DNA of 64,000 bases from Stomorhina lunata (taxonomy: Eukaryota; Arthropoda; Insecta; Diptera; Rhiniidae). A program made the translations under genes and the position numbers. The notes beneath the pieces are model-generated. The model did not search any database and was not told the origin of the DNA. It worked only from the letters and a program-made list of their open reading frames with translations. Shown here one piece after another: positions 35,790 to 45,958 of this stretch (position 1 is its first letter; the number at the start of each line of letters is the position of its first letter). The stretch spans positions 65,173,540 to 65,237,539 of the forward strand of contig OW121743.1 of NCBI GenBank assembly GCA_933228675.1, in the 5' to 3' direction.

Positions 35790-38700
35790 TTTATAAAGAA
35801 TTTTGGGCAAATTGAAAATTTAGCTTTTTAAAAGGAAATTTTAAAAAATTTTACTTTTCAAAAGAATTTTTACAAAATTTTACTTTTTAAAGGAAATTTT
35901 ACGAAATTTTAGTTTTTAAAGGATATTTTACAAAATTTCATTTTTAAAGGAAATTTTACAAGATTTCACTTTTTAAAGGAAATTTTTAAAAATTTCACTT
36001 TTTAAAAGAAATTTTACAAAATTTCGCATTTTGGAAGACATTTTACAAAATTTCACATTTTTTAAGAACTTTTAAAAAATTTTATATTCAAAAGGAAATT
36101 TTACAAAATTTCACTTTTTAAAGGAAATTTTACAAAATTTCACTTTGAAAAGGAAATTTTACAAAATTTCAAATTTTTCACATTTTACTTTTTAAAGGAA
36201 ATTTTACAAAAGTTTACCTTTTAAAGGAAATTTAACAAAATTTCACTTTTTAAAGGGAATTTTGCAAAATTTCACTTTTTAAAGGAAATTTTACAAAATT
36301 TCTTTTTTTAAAGGAAATTTTACAAAATTTCACTTTTTAAGGAAAATTTTACAGAATTTTACTATTAAAGAAAATTAAAAAAAAATTTTACTTTTAAAAA
36401 GGAAATTTTAAAAAATTTCACTTTATAAAGGAAATTCCAAAAAATTGAATTTTTGAAAGGATATTTCAAAAAATTTCACTTTTTAAAGAAAATTTTACAA
36501 AATTTCTTTTTTTAAAGAAAATTTTACAAAATTTCTTTTTTTAAAGAAAATTTTACAAAGTTTCACTTCTTTAAAAATTTCGTTTTTAAAAGGAAATTTT
36601 ACAAAATTTCATTTTTAAAAGGAAATTTTACAAAATTTAACTTTTTTAAAGACAATTTTATAAAATTTCATTTTTAAAAGGAAATGTTACAAAATTTAAT
36701 TTTTTAAAGAAAATTCTAAGAAATTTCACTTTTTAAATGAAATTTTACAAAATTTCACTTTGAAGGAAATTTAACAAAATTTTACTTTTTAAAAGAAAAT
36801 TTTAAAAAAATTTTCCTTTTAAAAGAAATTTTACAAAATTTTACTTTTTAAATGAAATTTTAAAAAAATTATCTTTTTATCTTTATCATAAATTTTACAA
36901 AATTTCACGTTTTAAAGGAAATTTTACAAAATTTTACCAAAAATTGTACATTTAAAAAAATTTCACTTTCTGTAAGTAATTTTACAAAATTTTACTTTCT
37001 AAATAAAATTTTAAAAATTTTTCTTTTTAAAGAAATTTTACAAAATTTCACGTTTTAAAGGAAATTTTACAAAATTTTACAAAATTACATTTTTGAAGGA
37101 AATTTAAAAAAATTTAACTTTTTAAAGGAAATTTTGTAAAACTTTACTTTTTAAAGGATATTTAAAAAATTTCCTTTTTAAGGAAATTTTTAGAATTTAA
37201 GTTTTTAAAGAAATTTTACAAAAATTCAGTTTTTAAAGGAAATTCTACAAAATTTCACTTTTTAAAGGAAAATTTTAAAAATTTATTTTTTTTAAGGAAA
37301 TTAAAAAAAAATAATTTTTTAAAAAAATTTCACTATTTATAGGAAATATAAAATTTCCCTATTTATAGGAAGTTTTATTAACATTCCTATAAATATGAGA
37401 AATTTTAGAAAATTTTCTATAAATAGTGAAATTTTACAAAATTTTCTATTAATTATAAATTTTACAAAATGTCCCTATTTTTGGGTAATTTTATAAAATT
37501 TCACTTTTATAGGAAATTTTACAAAATTTCACTTCACATAGGAAATTTTACAACACTTCCCTATTTTTGGTTATTTTAAAAATTTTATAAAATTTAACCT
37601 TTTACAGGAAATTTTACAAAATTTCCCTTTTTATAAGAAAATTAGATTATTTTTTAAATATTTCCCTTTTAATAGGAAATTTTACAAAATATCCCTATTT
37701 ATAAGAAAATGTTACAAAATTTCCCAATTAATAAGAAATTTTACAAAATTTCCCTATTTATAGGAAATTTTACAAAGTTTTCCTATTTATAGGAAATTTT
37801 ACAAAATTTCCTTATTTACAGAAAATTTTACAAAATTTCCCTATTTATAGGAAATATTGTTAACTTTTCTATAAAATTGGAAAATTTTACAAAATTTTCT
37901 ATAAAAATGGGAAATTTTACAAAACTTTCTGTAAAATTGGGAAATTTTACAAAATTTTCTATAAAAATTGCATATTTTGCATAAAATGGGATATTTTGCA
38001 AAATTTCCAATAAAAATGGAAATTTTACAAAATTTTCTATAAAAGGGACAATTTTACAAAATTCCCTATAAATAGTGAAATTTTATAAAATTTCCGTATT
38101 TATAAGAAAGTTTTACAAAATTTCCCTATTTATAGAAAAAATTATAAACTTTTCTAAAAAAATGGAAAATTTTACAAAATTTCCTATAAAAGTTTGAAAT
38201 TTCACTAAATTTCCTATAAATAATGAAATTTTACAAAATTCCCTTTAAATAGTGAAATTTTACAACATTTCCCTATTTTTAGGTAATTTTAAAAAATTAT
38301 TATAAAAATTCACTTTTTATAGGAAATTTTAAAAAATTTACAAAATTTCCCTATTTATGGGATATAAAATATACTTATTTATAGAAATCGTAGGTTATTT
38401 TAAAAAATTTATAAAAATTCCCTTTTTATAGGAAATTTTACAAATTTTCCCTGTTTAAGGAAAATTTAAAAAATTTCACCATTTATAGGAAATTTTACTA
38501 TTTTTTTGTAATTTCTTAGAAAATTTTAAAAAATTTAATTATTTATAGGAAATTTTAAAAAATTTCCCTATTTATAGGAAATTTTACAAAATTTTCCTAT
38601 TTATAGGAAATTTTACTAAATTTCCCTATTTATAGGAAATTTTACAAAATTTCCCTATTTATAGGAAATTTTACAAAAAAAAATTCCCTATTTATAGGAA

Positions 38701-39207
38701 ATTTTACAAAATTTCCCTATTTATAGGATATTTTACAAAATTTCCCTATTTATAGGAAATTTTACAAAATTTCCCTATTTATAGAAAATTTTACAAAATT
38801 TCCGTATTTATAGGAAATTTTATATAATTTCCTTGTTTAAAGGAAATTTTACAAAATTTCCCTATTTATAGGAAATATAAACTTTTCTATAAAAATGGAA
38901 AATTTTCCTATAGTGAAATTTTAAAAAATATTATAAAATTCCCTTTTCTATAGGAAATTTTACAAAATTTCCCTATTTATAGGAAATTTTACAAAATATC
39001 ACTAATTATATGAAATTTAAAAAAAAAATTTTATTAATAGGAAATATTAAATATAAACTTTCCTATAAAAATATGAAATTTTACAAACTTTCCTATAAAA
39101 ATGTGAAATATTACAAAATTTTCTATAAAAATGTGAAATTTTACAAAATTTCCTTTAAAAATGTAAAATTTTACAAAATTTCCTATTAAAATGTAAAATT
39201 TTATAAA
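35790..39207. repeat. 29-bp AT minisatellite (array F, left part)
   Basis: Two successive subfamilies. To about 37300 the units are TTTCACTTTTTAAAGGAAA plus TTTTACAAAA, the same as array E. From about 37320 they are TTTCCCTATTTATAGGAAA plus TTTTACAAAA, with runs of inverted units (ATAAAAATGGAAAATTTTAC). The spacing is 29 bp (38711, 38740). The array is interrupted by the LINE and continues at 44957. Confidence 0.92.
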
Positions 39208-39215
39208 ATTACCTA
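39208..39215. repeat. Target-site duplication of the LINE, 3' side
   Basis: ATTACCTA, identical to 44949-44956. Both lie in minisatellite sequence. Confidence 0.85.
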
Positions 39216-39237
39216 GGTTAGGTTAGGTTAGGTTAGG
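39216..39237 (-). repeat. LINE 3' tail of pentanucleotide repeats
   Basis: On the plus strand GGTTAGGTTAGGTTAGGTTA; on the element's sense strand it reads (CCTAA)n. Related truncated copies end in shorter versions of the same repeat. It is a tandem tail as used by LINEs without poly(A). Confidence 0.85.
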
Positions 39238-39351
39238 CAGGATGCAGACTGCAAGGTCCACCTCACTTGGGTCCATAAATAGGTCCCTTTGTAATTCCTG
39301 CAAGGATAGAGAGAATTAAATTCTTAAAACTACCGAGAGTAAGAGGCTCAG

Positions 39352-42300
39352 TTAGAGCCAGCCAGATGCATCGATAAAAGAGCCTATTTTACGAATATTG
39401 ATGTTCGAGATCTCTGATAGATCGTGCAGAAATGGGAATCCTAGATGGAGGGTTCTAAGTTCAGCAAGTGCTGGGCAGTGACAGAGGAAGTGGGATATTG
39501 TTTCTTCCTCCTCTGCATTGTGACAACTTCTGCAGTAGTCATTGCTTTGAAGATTAAGTCTTCTAGCATGTATACCTATAAGACAGTGTCCTGTGAGTAC
39601 TGAAATAAGGGTGCGAAGTCTATGGCGCGAAAAGCTGACCAGGATTGCAGAGCGCTTACTGTCGTAAGTTGGCCATGTAAGTCTGGAGATCGTACAGGTA
39701 CTTTCTGTGGACCAGTTGGTCTGTGCGGACCTAAAAATAAACTGCTTTATGAGCAATTTGCATGCTGAGAGCGGAATACCTATGAATTGATCAGTGTTTT
39801 CTTGACTAAGAAGAGCACCATCTTTTGCTAGGTTATCCGCTATGATGTTACCTGGTACATTACTATGACTACGTACCCAGAAAAGTTCAATGTTGGAATG
39901 TCTCGCCATCTCATTTAGAGACGCCCGGCATTCACGGGTAAGAACGGATGTCGTGTAGACCGATGAAAGGGAATGAATGGCGGCAAGACTATCTGTACAG
40001 AAACGAATATCGTTGGGATATACTCGGTGGTACGTGAGCCACTTGCTCGCCCTATAAATAGCTGAAATTTCAGCTTGAAGAATGCTGCATTGTTTAGGGA
40101 GCTTGAATTTCACTTTAATCCCAAATGATGGGATAAAGAAGCCCCCACCCACACCACGTGACGATTTGGATCCATCCGAATAGATAACCAGGGTCTCTTC
40201 ACTAAAAGCGTTATGGGCCCCTGAGATATCCGCAGTGAAGGATTGCTCGAAAGCGGGTGAGGGAATACAGTAGTCTATATTATCAGGGAGATTAAGTTTC
40301 TCCAGAATAGTGGTGTGGCCTAGAGACGAAGTAGACCATTCACCGGTGGTTTTTAACCTGATAGCTGAGTTGAGGGCTACTAATTGGGCCATTAGCTCAG
40401 CCGGAAGCCAATTAAGCATGGTGAAGAGTGCCTTTGAAGGAGTAGTCCTTAAAGCACCCGTAATCATGAGAGCAGCAGATCTAAGGATCTTAACAAAGAG
40501 TCCTCGCTGATTAGCCTTGTTTAGGGCAGGCCACCAGACAAGAGCGCCGTACATGAGAATGGGTTTAACAACCATTTCGAAGAGCCAGGCTGTATTGGAA
40601 GGGGATAGGCCCCACGTATTTCCTAGAGCTCTTCTGCACGAGTATAGTGCAATGGAAGCCTTAGACACCCTAGATTGGGTGTTTAAGTTCCAGGACAGCT
40701 TAGAGTCCAGGATCACACCTAAGTATTTGGCATGATCCGTGAGTACCAGTTCCGTTCCATCAAGCTTTGGAAGATTGAACTGGGGAATCTTGTATTTCCT
40801 AGTGAAAAGAACGAGTTCCGTTTTGGCGGGGTTAACTCCCAGGCCATTGGAAACGCTCCATTCAGTAAGTGTGGCGAGAGCGACTTCGAGTCGCTGCGAG
40901 ATAGTGTTTAGGTACTTGCCCGAAACTGCAATAGCGACATCATCTGCGTAAGCAATAGTTTTGAAGCGCAGAGAGTCCAATTCCATTAACAATTTGTTGA
41001 TGGCAAGGTTCCAGAGCAGGGGAGATAAAACACCCCCCTGAGGAGTACCTCGGTATGCTACTTTATATACTGTAGCTTTTCCCAAGGTAGAGAAAATAAT
41101 TCTATAGGAAAGAAGTTTTCCAATAAAAGAGATGATAGAGTCATCAACTCCTATATCCGCCATTGCCGAAGTAATCGACGTGGGCTTAATATTATTAAAG
41201 GCTCCCTCTATATCTAGAAAGGCAACCAGTGAAAATTCGCCGAACTCAAGTGATTTTTCTAAGGAACTAACAAGTGAGTGGAGTGCTGTTTCAACAGACT
41301 TACCTTTATTATAGGCGTGCTGTGATTTAGAGAGAAAGCGTGGATTGATTGATGATCGTAAGTGACCATCAATAATGCGTTCTAAAGTTTTAAGAAGGAA
41401 GGAGCTGAGACTGATTGGTCTGAAGTCCTTCGATTTTGTGTGGCTAGCTTTACCCGCTTTAGGGATGAATACTACCTCACATCTGGTCCAGGATTCCGGT
41501 ATATATGAGAATTTAAGACAGCTCATAAAAATCCTGATGAGCCAGGGAGTTATAGTCTCAGCGTTATGCTGAAGGTCAGCTGGGATGATTCCATCCGGAC
41601 CCGCTGACTTGTATGGTTTGAAACTGTCAAGAGCCCACTTGATTTTTCCTCTATCAATGAGGATGGGTGAGGACCCGATGACAGTCGAGTTACTGGACAC
41701 TGGCTCGCGATGCAGAGCACTGCATCCAGGGAAGTGTGTGCCCATGAGGACCTCAAGGGTTTCATAACTACTGGTGGTCCAGTTGCCACAGGCTTTTTGA
41801 ATATAGCCAGTGACGGAGGGAGAGGAGGTCAGGATTTTACGAAGTCGGCTAGTCTCGGAAGATCCTTCCACGCCGCTGCAGAAATTTCTCCACGATTGCC
41901 TCTTCGCGTTCCTGACGACATTTTTAAATCTGTTAACTGAAGCTTTGTAGGGGACCCAGTTGGATGTCCTCTTAGCTTCGTTAAACAGACGTCGACATTC
42001 CTTGCGTATCTTCTCAATGTCGGTTGACCACCAGGGTGGTTTGCATTTACCTTTCCTGGTGATTTTCTTACAAGCTTGATTTGTAGCTTGCTGAAAGGCA
42101 TTGGTCAGTGTGTTGACAGCTAGATCAATGTCTTCGCAAGAGTCTATATGCGGTACAGTGGGCAAGAGTCGACAGAGGGATTCTTTGTGCATGTCCCAGT
42201 TTGTTCTCTTCCTATTTAAGAAGGGTGTTGGTTTATCTTGAGTGAACTGAAGTTCGAATTCAAGATACCTGTGATCGGAAAAGGAGCAATCATTTGACAC

Positions 42301-42942
42301 TCTCCAGTTTTTAATTAGATTATGGTGCGAAGAGCTTACCAAAGTAATATCAAGAACCTCTTGCCTATTGCTTACTACAAAGGTGGGTTCTGACCCTGTG
42401 TTGACAACATCTAAACTGCTACGAAGAAGAAAATCAAAAATAGACTCACCTCTATCGTTAATGTTAGAGCTGCCCCAGATGGTGTGATGGGCATTTGCAT
42501 CCGCACCTATTATTAGCGGCAGATTTCTGCTGACAGCCATATCCACTGTCTTCCTGACCAAATTGTTGGGTGGAGGTTCAATCTGGTCATGGCCCATGTA
42601 ACACGAGGCGATCAGTATAGGGCCTGCGCTGGTTTCCAATGCAGCCACTACCGTGTCTTCATCACTAAAATCAGATAGAATGAAGACGTTTAAAGTGCTT
42701 TTAGCTAAAATACATGCCCGCAGCCTACCTGATCCACTGGCGTGTATTAGCTTGTAGCCTCTTAGTGATAATCCACGAATCCTGTCTCCTACGATCCAAG
42801 GTTCCTGGATTATCACTAGCTCCTCCTTGCGTTCGGAAACGCGAAGGAGCAGGGCGGCTGAGGCCGCTTTAGAATGATGAAGATTAATTTGAGTAATCTT
42901 CATCATTCTCGAAGAGGGGGATAACCGTGACGTTGAAGTCAT
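39352..42942 (-). CDS. LINE ORF2: endonuclease, reverse transcriptase and RNase H
   Basis: A 1196-codon frame; the element's actual start may be the ATGATG pair giving MMKITQINLHHSK, 12 codons in. It performs target-primed reverse transcription: the endonuclease nicks DNA, the RT copies the RNA from the nick, and RNase H removes RNA. The APE-type endonuclease spans about 15-235 (QINLHHS, IIQEPW, GADANAHHTIWGS at 146-158, FSDHRYLEF at 221-229). The RT is at about 480-745 with FLDIEGAF (575-582), GTPQGGVLSP (632-641) and the YADD box (665-668). RNase H is at about 916-1045 with Asp923, Glu958, Asp984, His1026 and Asp1036. A zinc-type motif C1137-x2-C1140...H1151-x2-C1154 is near the end. All catalytic residues are present and there is no frameshift. 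It overlaps ORF1 by 59 bp in another frame. Confidence 0.95.
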   Translation of the reverse strand: MTSTSRLSPSSRMMKITQINLHHSKAASAALLLRVSERKEELVIIQEPWIVGDRIRGLSLRGYKLIHASGSGRLRACILAKSTLNVFILSDFSDEDTVVAALETSAGPILIASCYMGHDQIEPPPNNLVRKTVDMAVSRNLPLIIGADANAHHTIWGSSNINDRGESIFDFLLRSSLDVVNTGSEPTFVVSNRQEVLDITLVSSSHHNLIKNWRVSNDCSFSDHRYLEFELQFTQDKPTPFLNRKRTNWDMHKESLCRLLPTVPHIDSCEDIDLAVNTLTNAFQQATNQACKKITRKGKCKPPWWSTDIEKIRKECRRLFNEAKRTSNWVPYKASVNRFKNVVRNAKRQSWRNFCSGVEGSSETSRLRKILTSSPSVTGYIQKACGNWTTSSYETLEVLMGTHFPGCSALHREPVSSNSTVIGSSPILIDRGKIKWALDSFKPYKSAGPDGIIPADLQHNAETITPWLIRIFMSCLKFSYIPESWTRCEVVFIPKAGKASHTKSKDFRPISLSSFLLKTLERIIDGHLRSSINPRFLSKSQHAYNKGKSVETALHSLVSSLEKSLEFGEFSLVAFLDIEGAFNNIKPTSITSAMADIGVDDSIISFIGKLLSYRIIFSTLGKATVYKVAYRGTPQGGVLSPLLWNLAINKLLMELDSLRFKTIAYADDVAIAVSGKYLNTISQRLEVALATLTEWSVSNGLGVNPAKTELVLFTRKYKIPQFNLPKLDGTELVLTDHAKYLGVILDSKLSWNLNTQSRVSKASIALYSCRRALGNTWGLSPSNTAWLFEMVVKPILMYGALVWWPALNKANQRGLFVKILRSAALMITGALRTTPSKALFTMLNWLPAELMAQLVALNSAIRLKTTGEWSTSSLGHTTILEKLNLPDNIDYCIPSPAFEQSFTADISGAHNAFSEETLVIYSDGSKSSRGVGGGFFIPSFGIKVKFKLPKQCSILQAEISAIYRASKWLTYHRVYPNDIRFCTDSLAAIHSLSSVYTTSVLTRECRASLNEMARHSNIELFWVRSHSNVPGNIIADNLAKDGALLSQENTDQFIGIPLSACKLLIKQFIFRSAQTNWSTESTCTISRLTWPTYDSKRSAILVSFSRHRLRTLISVLTGHCLIGIHARRLNLQSNDYCRSCHNAEEEETISHFLCHCPALAELRTLHLGFPFLHDLSEISNINIRKIGSFIDASGWL

Positions 42943-44518
42943 CCTGATCCTCGTCGTCTAGATCGGGGTTCAGGAGGGCTTCCTCGTCCAATTCCTCGTC
43001 CATCTCCTCATCCACAATACTCAGGGAGCCTGGGCTCAGCTGGGAAGTGGGAGGAGCAGATGAACCGGAAGGTACGTCGTCCTTGGTGAGGGTATCCGGT
43101 ACACTGTCATCCTGCTTTTCGGGACCCTTGTCGTCACCTCGGTAGACATGTAGGATGATTTTCTCGAAACCGTAGAGAATCTTCCAACGCATCTGCCGAA
43201 GTGGCTCCAGGGATTCCTGGGTCAGGACAACAGTGATCCTTCTAAGAGAATCCTTAGGCTCAGAAACCTTTACTACCCTCCAATCATGGACAGGAAGATT
43301 GGGGTTGCTGAGTCTAAGGAGCTCTAGGATCTCCTCCTTAGATGACACACCATCGCGTACAAGGGCAGTGGATCTAGGCCTACGTGGAATCTCTTCACGA
43401 GAAACCACGTCGAGACTAGCTCCATCCCATATACCTTCAATGAGCCGGATCGCCTCTCTCAAGAGAAAGGCGGACCTCTCATTATGGCATGCCATCAGCT
43501 TAACACGACCCTGGAACCAGCCAGCGTCGTCGCAGTCTGGAGGGGGACCAGGGTTTTCCCTAAGGACCCTGATGAAAACCCCCACCAGTTTGACTTGGAT
43601 CAAGTCCCACCTTTCGGTGGTAATTGACCCGTCAGGGTTACCCCTGTCAATGATGGCCTTAACGAGCTTACCCTTGGCAATCTCGCTAAAGGATCTGTCC
43701 ATCATGACAGAGGGTTTAGGACGTTTAGCCCCAGGCTGCTGGCTTAACGAGTGGTCCTCCTCAGAACGTTGCCGTTTAGGCACACCTTTCGGTGCTGAGG
43801 TAACCTTGCTCGGGAGTTCAGCCAGAGTCTTTATAGCCCTGTCTTTCGCCGCAATCTCCTCAGGAGTAAGGGATTCAGCAGGCTTGTCGCCAAGCTGCTG
43901 CAATTTCCGCTCGGCTGCGCGCCGTTGAAGAAAAGCCCTTCTAGCCGGAGAAATGTGCTTCTTAGGACGATCAGATAGGGGATCCGAGGGTTTAGTCCCG
44001 GTCCTCTTTGCAGGGATAGGAGTTTTCAGAGAGGAAGAATTATTCGCATCTCCTTGACTCCTAGGGGTGTGTGCAGGTGGGGAATCTGAACATGGGATCA
44101 CGATTCCTTTCTGCACAGGAAGCACTTGGGATTTACCCGAAGCAGGGGGTTTGGCCATTGCGGCTTTAGAAGTACTCGCAGCATGGCTAAGAGGTACTTC
44201 AAAGAGTAATTTGCCTTTACCAGGCGATTTTTTTGTGCGGGAAGGACTGGATTTGACAGTCTTCTTTCCCCCACCAGTTGCAGTAGCACCAGTTTTTCGG
44301 CCAGCCTGAATAGGTGCTTTCACCAGACTAACCTTCGAACCTGTGGTCGGCAGACTAGCTTGGCCAGGTGTCGCCACCAAGCTAGACGAAGAGCTTTGAG
44401 CCGATGTAGTCCCAGTCGCACACCATTCCACACAGCCCGGGACAGGCACCGGTGGAACTGGGTCTCCGGAGATTATAAAGCCCTCGACCGGATACAGGGG
44501 GCATAATTTTTTGGACAT
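42884..44518 (-). CDS. LINE ORF1: RNA-binding type protein with DUF4780-like domain
   Basis: A 544-residue protein, presumed to coat the element's RNA. Residues 1-200 are Ser/Pro/Lys-rich and disordered-looking; 185-235 is basic and helical (RRAFLQRRAAERKLQQ). About 270-460 resembles the DUF4780 family (SEIAKGKLVKAIID, WFQGRVKLMACHNERSAFLL), common in insect LINE ORF1s; this is from memory of the family. The tail (470-540) is strongly acidic. I see no CCHC zinc knuckles, unlike many I-group ORF1s. The frame is open throughout. Its stop (sequence AATTAA) lies inside ORF2, whose ATGATG is 24 bp upstream, so ORF2 could be translated by reinitiation or by a frame change. Confidence 0.85.
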   Translation of the reverse strand: MSKKLCPLYPVEGFIISGDPVPPVPVPGCVEWCATGTTSAQSSSSSLVATPGQASLPTTGSKVSLVKAPIQAGRKTGATATGGGKKTVKSSPSRTKKSPGKGKLLFEVPLSHAASTSKAAMAKPPASGKSQVLPVQKGIVIPCSDSPPAHTPRSQGDANNSSSLKTPIPAKRTGTKPSDPLSDRPKKHISPARRAFLQRRAAERKLQQLGDKPAESLTPEEIAAKDRAIKTLAELPSKVTSAPKGVPKRQRSEEDHSLSQQPGAKRPKPSVMMDRSFSEIAKGKLVKAIIDRGNPDGSITTERWDLIQVKLVGVFIRVLRENPGPPPDCDDAGWFQGRVKLMACHNERSAFLLREAIRLIEGIWDGASLDVVSREEIPRRPRSTALVRDGVSSKEEILELLRLSNPNLPVHDWRVVKVSEPKDSLRRITVVLTQESLEPLRQMRWKILYGFEKIILHVYRGDDKGPEKQDDSVPDTLTKDDVPSGSSAPPTSQLSPGSLSIVDEEMDEELDEEALLNPDLDDEDQDDFNVTVIPLFENDEDYSN

Positions 44519-44948
44519 TGGGGGGGTTTCATGATTAAAATATTTCGTATTTTATCCTTGCTACCAAGACCTGAAATAAACTGCCGCCCCACTGGGGATC
44601 AGACGCAGACCACAGAGCCGCCCAATATGGGAAACAGACGCTCTGTGGATTTGGTTTGCCGGACGGACCTAAATCAAGGATCGAAGATCCAAAACGGACA
44701 GTTCTACCGCCATATCCCATGGTGCCGTACATGGGAAACATATGGGGCAAAACAGGGGGTCCCACCTGGCCGCCCAATATGGGTAAACAGACGCCAGTAG
44801 GGAGAGGGTGGGTGGGTAGTTCTTAGTAGTGCGCTCCCTCTAAGCCTGTCTGGTATGGGTGACCCTGCCGGAGATAGCGATGATACCAATCTCCCCCAGC
44901 ATAGCCTTAGAGTTCATTACGCTTAAGCCCCTGCATCACGACAAGATG
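44519..44948 (-). promoter_or_regulatory. LINE 5' UTR, likely internal promoter
   Basis: About 430 bp between the insertion point and the ORF1 start, GC-richer than the surroundings. Full-length LINEs carry an internal promoter here; I can point to no specific element within it. Several repeated phrases (CCCAATATGGG, CCCATATG) may be meaningful. Confidence 0.5.
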
Positions 44949-44956
44949 ATTACCTA
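44949..44956. repeat. Target-site duplication of the LINE, 5' side
   Basis: ATTACCTA, matching 39208-39215. Confidence 0.85.
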
Positions 44957-45190
44957 TAAAAATGTGAAATTTTACAAAATTTCTTATAAAAATAGGAAAT
45001 TTTTTAAAATTTTCCTATTTTTAGGTAATTATAATTTTTTCTATTTATAGGAAATTTTTTTTCTATTTATAGGAAATTTTTCAAAATTTCTCTATTTAAA
45101 GGAAATTTTAAAAATTTTACTATTTAACAAAAATTTTACAAAATTTCACTTTTTAAAGAAAATTTTAAAAAGTGTTTATAGAAAACTTAA
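44957..45190. repeat. 29-bp AT minisatellite (array F, right part)
   Basis: Continues array F after the LINE: AAAATGTGAAATTTTACAAA, then CTATTTATAGGAAATTTTT units, fading out near 45190. Confidence 0.8.
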
Positions 45191-45758
45191 AATAGGAACT
45201 TAAAATTTTTATGAAATTTTTGCCATAATTTAGTTTGCCGCCATATAAAACGACATAAATATTTATAAAAATTAAATTATTATTTCATTATAGTTAGACC
45301 CATTTGTTATTTATTTTATTTACTTAACATGTCATAGAATTTTTTTTCCAATCCAAACAGTTATGGCAATTTAATTAGTACTGCTGCAACTAAATTATGT
45401 TTGTTTTTTATTTCATTTTATTTATTATTTTGTCCTTTTTTGCCTCTAGTACTAATGGCGGCACCAGTTGAAAATGTCAAATGTCAATAGACTTTTGAAA
45501 TACTTTTGCTATAAAAATTATAGACCTCTAACATGCATTTAATTTTACATGTATATCTAATCATTTGTTTTCATTATATTTAATATTGAAGTGTTTAATG
45601 ATGAGTGGGTTTTTTATTGTTATGGCTGGGGGTATTGTCATTTTAATTCACTTTTTCAATATATATTTGAAAATTTTATGTTCTAATGACAATTTCAAAA
45701 ATTTTAATAATTTCGATAATTATTAGTTGTGTACAAAACTACCCAAACTAGTCCGCAG
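45191..45758. other. AT-rich spacer, no gene seen
   Basis: No coding frame or recognised repeat. Confidence 0.5.
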
Positions 45759-45958
45759 NNNNNNNNNNNNNNNNNNNNNNNNNNNNNNNNNNNNNNNNNN
45801 NNNNNNNNNNNNNNNNNNNNNNNNNNNNNNNNNNNNNNNNNNNNNNNNNNNNNNNNNNNNNNNNNNNNNNNNNNNNNNNNNNNNNNNNNNNNNNNNNNNN
45901 NNNNNNNNNNNNNNNNNNNNNNNNNNNNNNNNNNNNNNNNNNNNNNNNNNNNNNNNNN
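45759..45958. other. Assembly gap (200 N)
   Basis: Exactly 200 N. The round number suggests a scaffolding gap whose true size may differ. The long frames spanning it are artefacts. Confidence 0.98.

Larger units (their letters stand above)
39216..44948 (-). mobile_element. Complete LINE (I/LOA-like non-LTR retrotransposon), 5733 bp
   Basis: On the minus strand the order is 5' UTR (44948-44519, about 430 bp), ORF1 (44518-42884), ORF2 (42942-39352), a 3' UTR of about 115 bp and a tail that reads (TTAGG)n on the plus strand (39216-39237). An identical 8-bp flank on each side shows a full-length insertion. Both ORFs are open with all expected catalytic residues, so the insertion is young. The element is visibly richer in GC than the AT-rich array it landed in. 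Its 3' end and tail match the truncated remnants at 3060-4646 and 27840-28118. ORF2 with an RNase H domain places it in the I group. LOA-like is my best guess; the clade needs a phylogeny. Confidence 0.92.

Noticed and set aside
39216..39237. A telomere or interstitial telomere end
   Set aside because: Only about four units, placed exactly at the 3' end of a LINE bounded by a target duplication.
43233..43928. 231-codon plus-strand frame opposite LINE ORF1
   Set aside because: Antisense shadow of a real ORF in GC-richer DNA; no recognisable domain.
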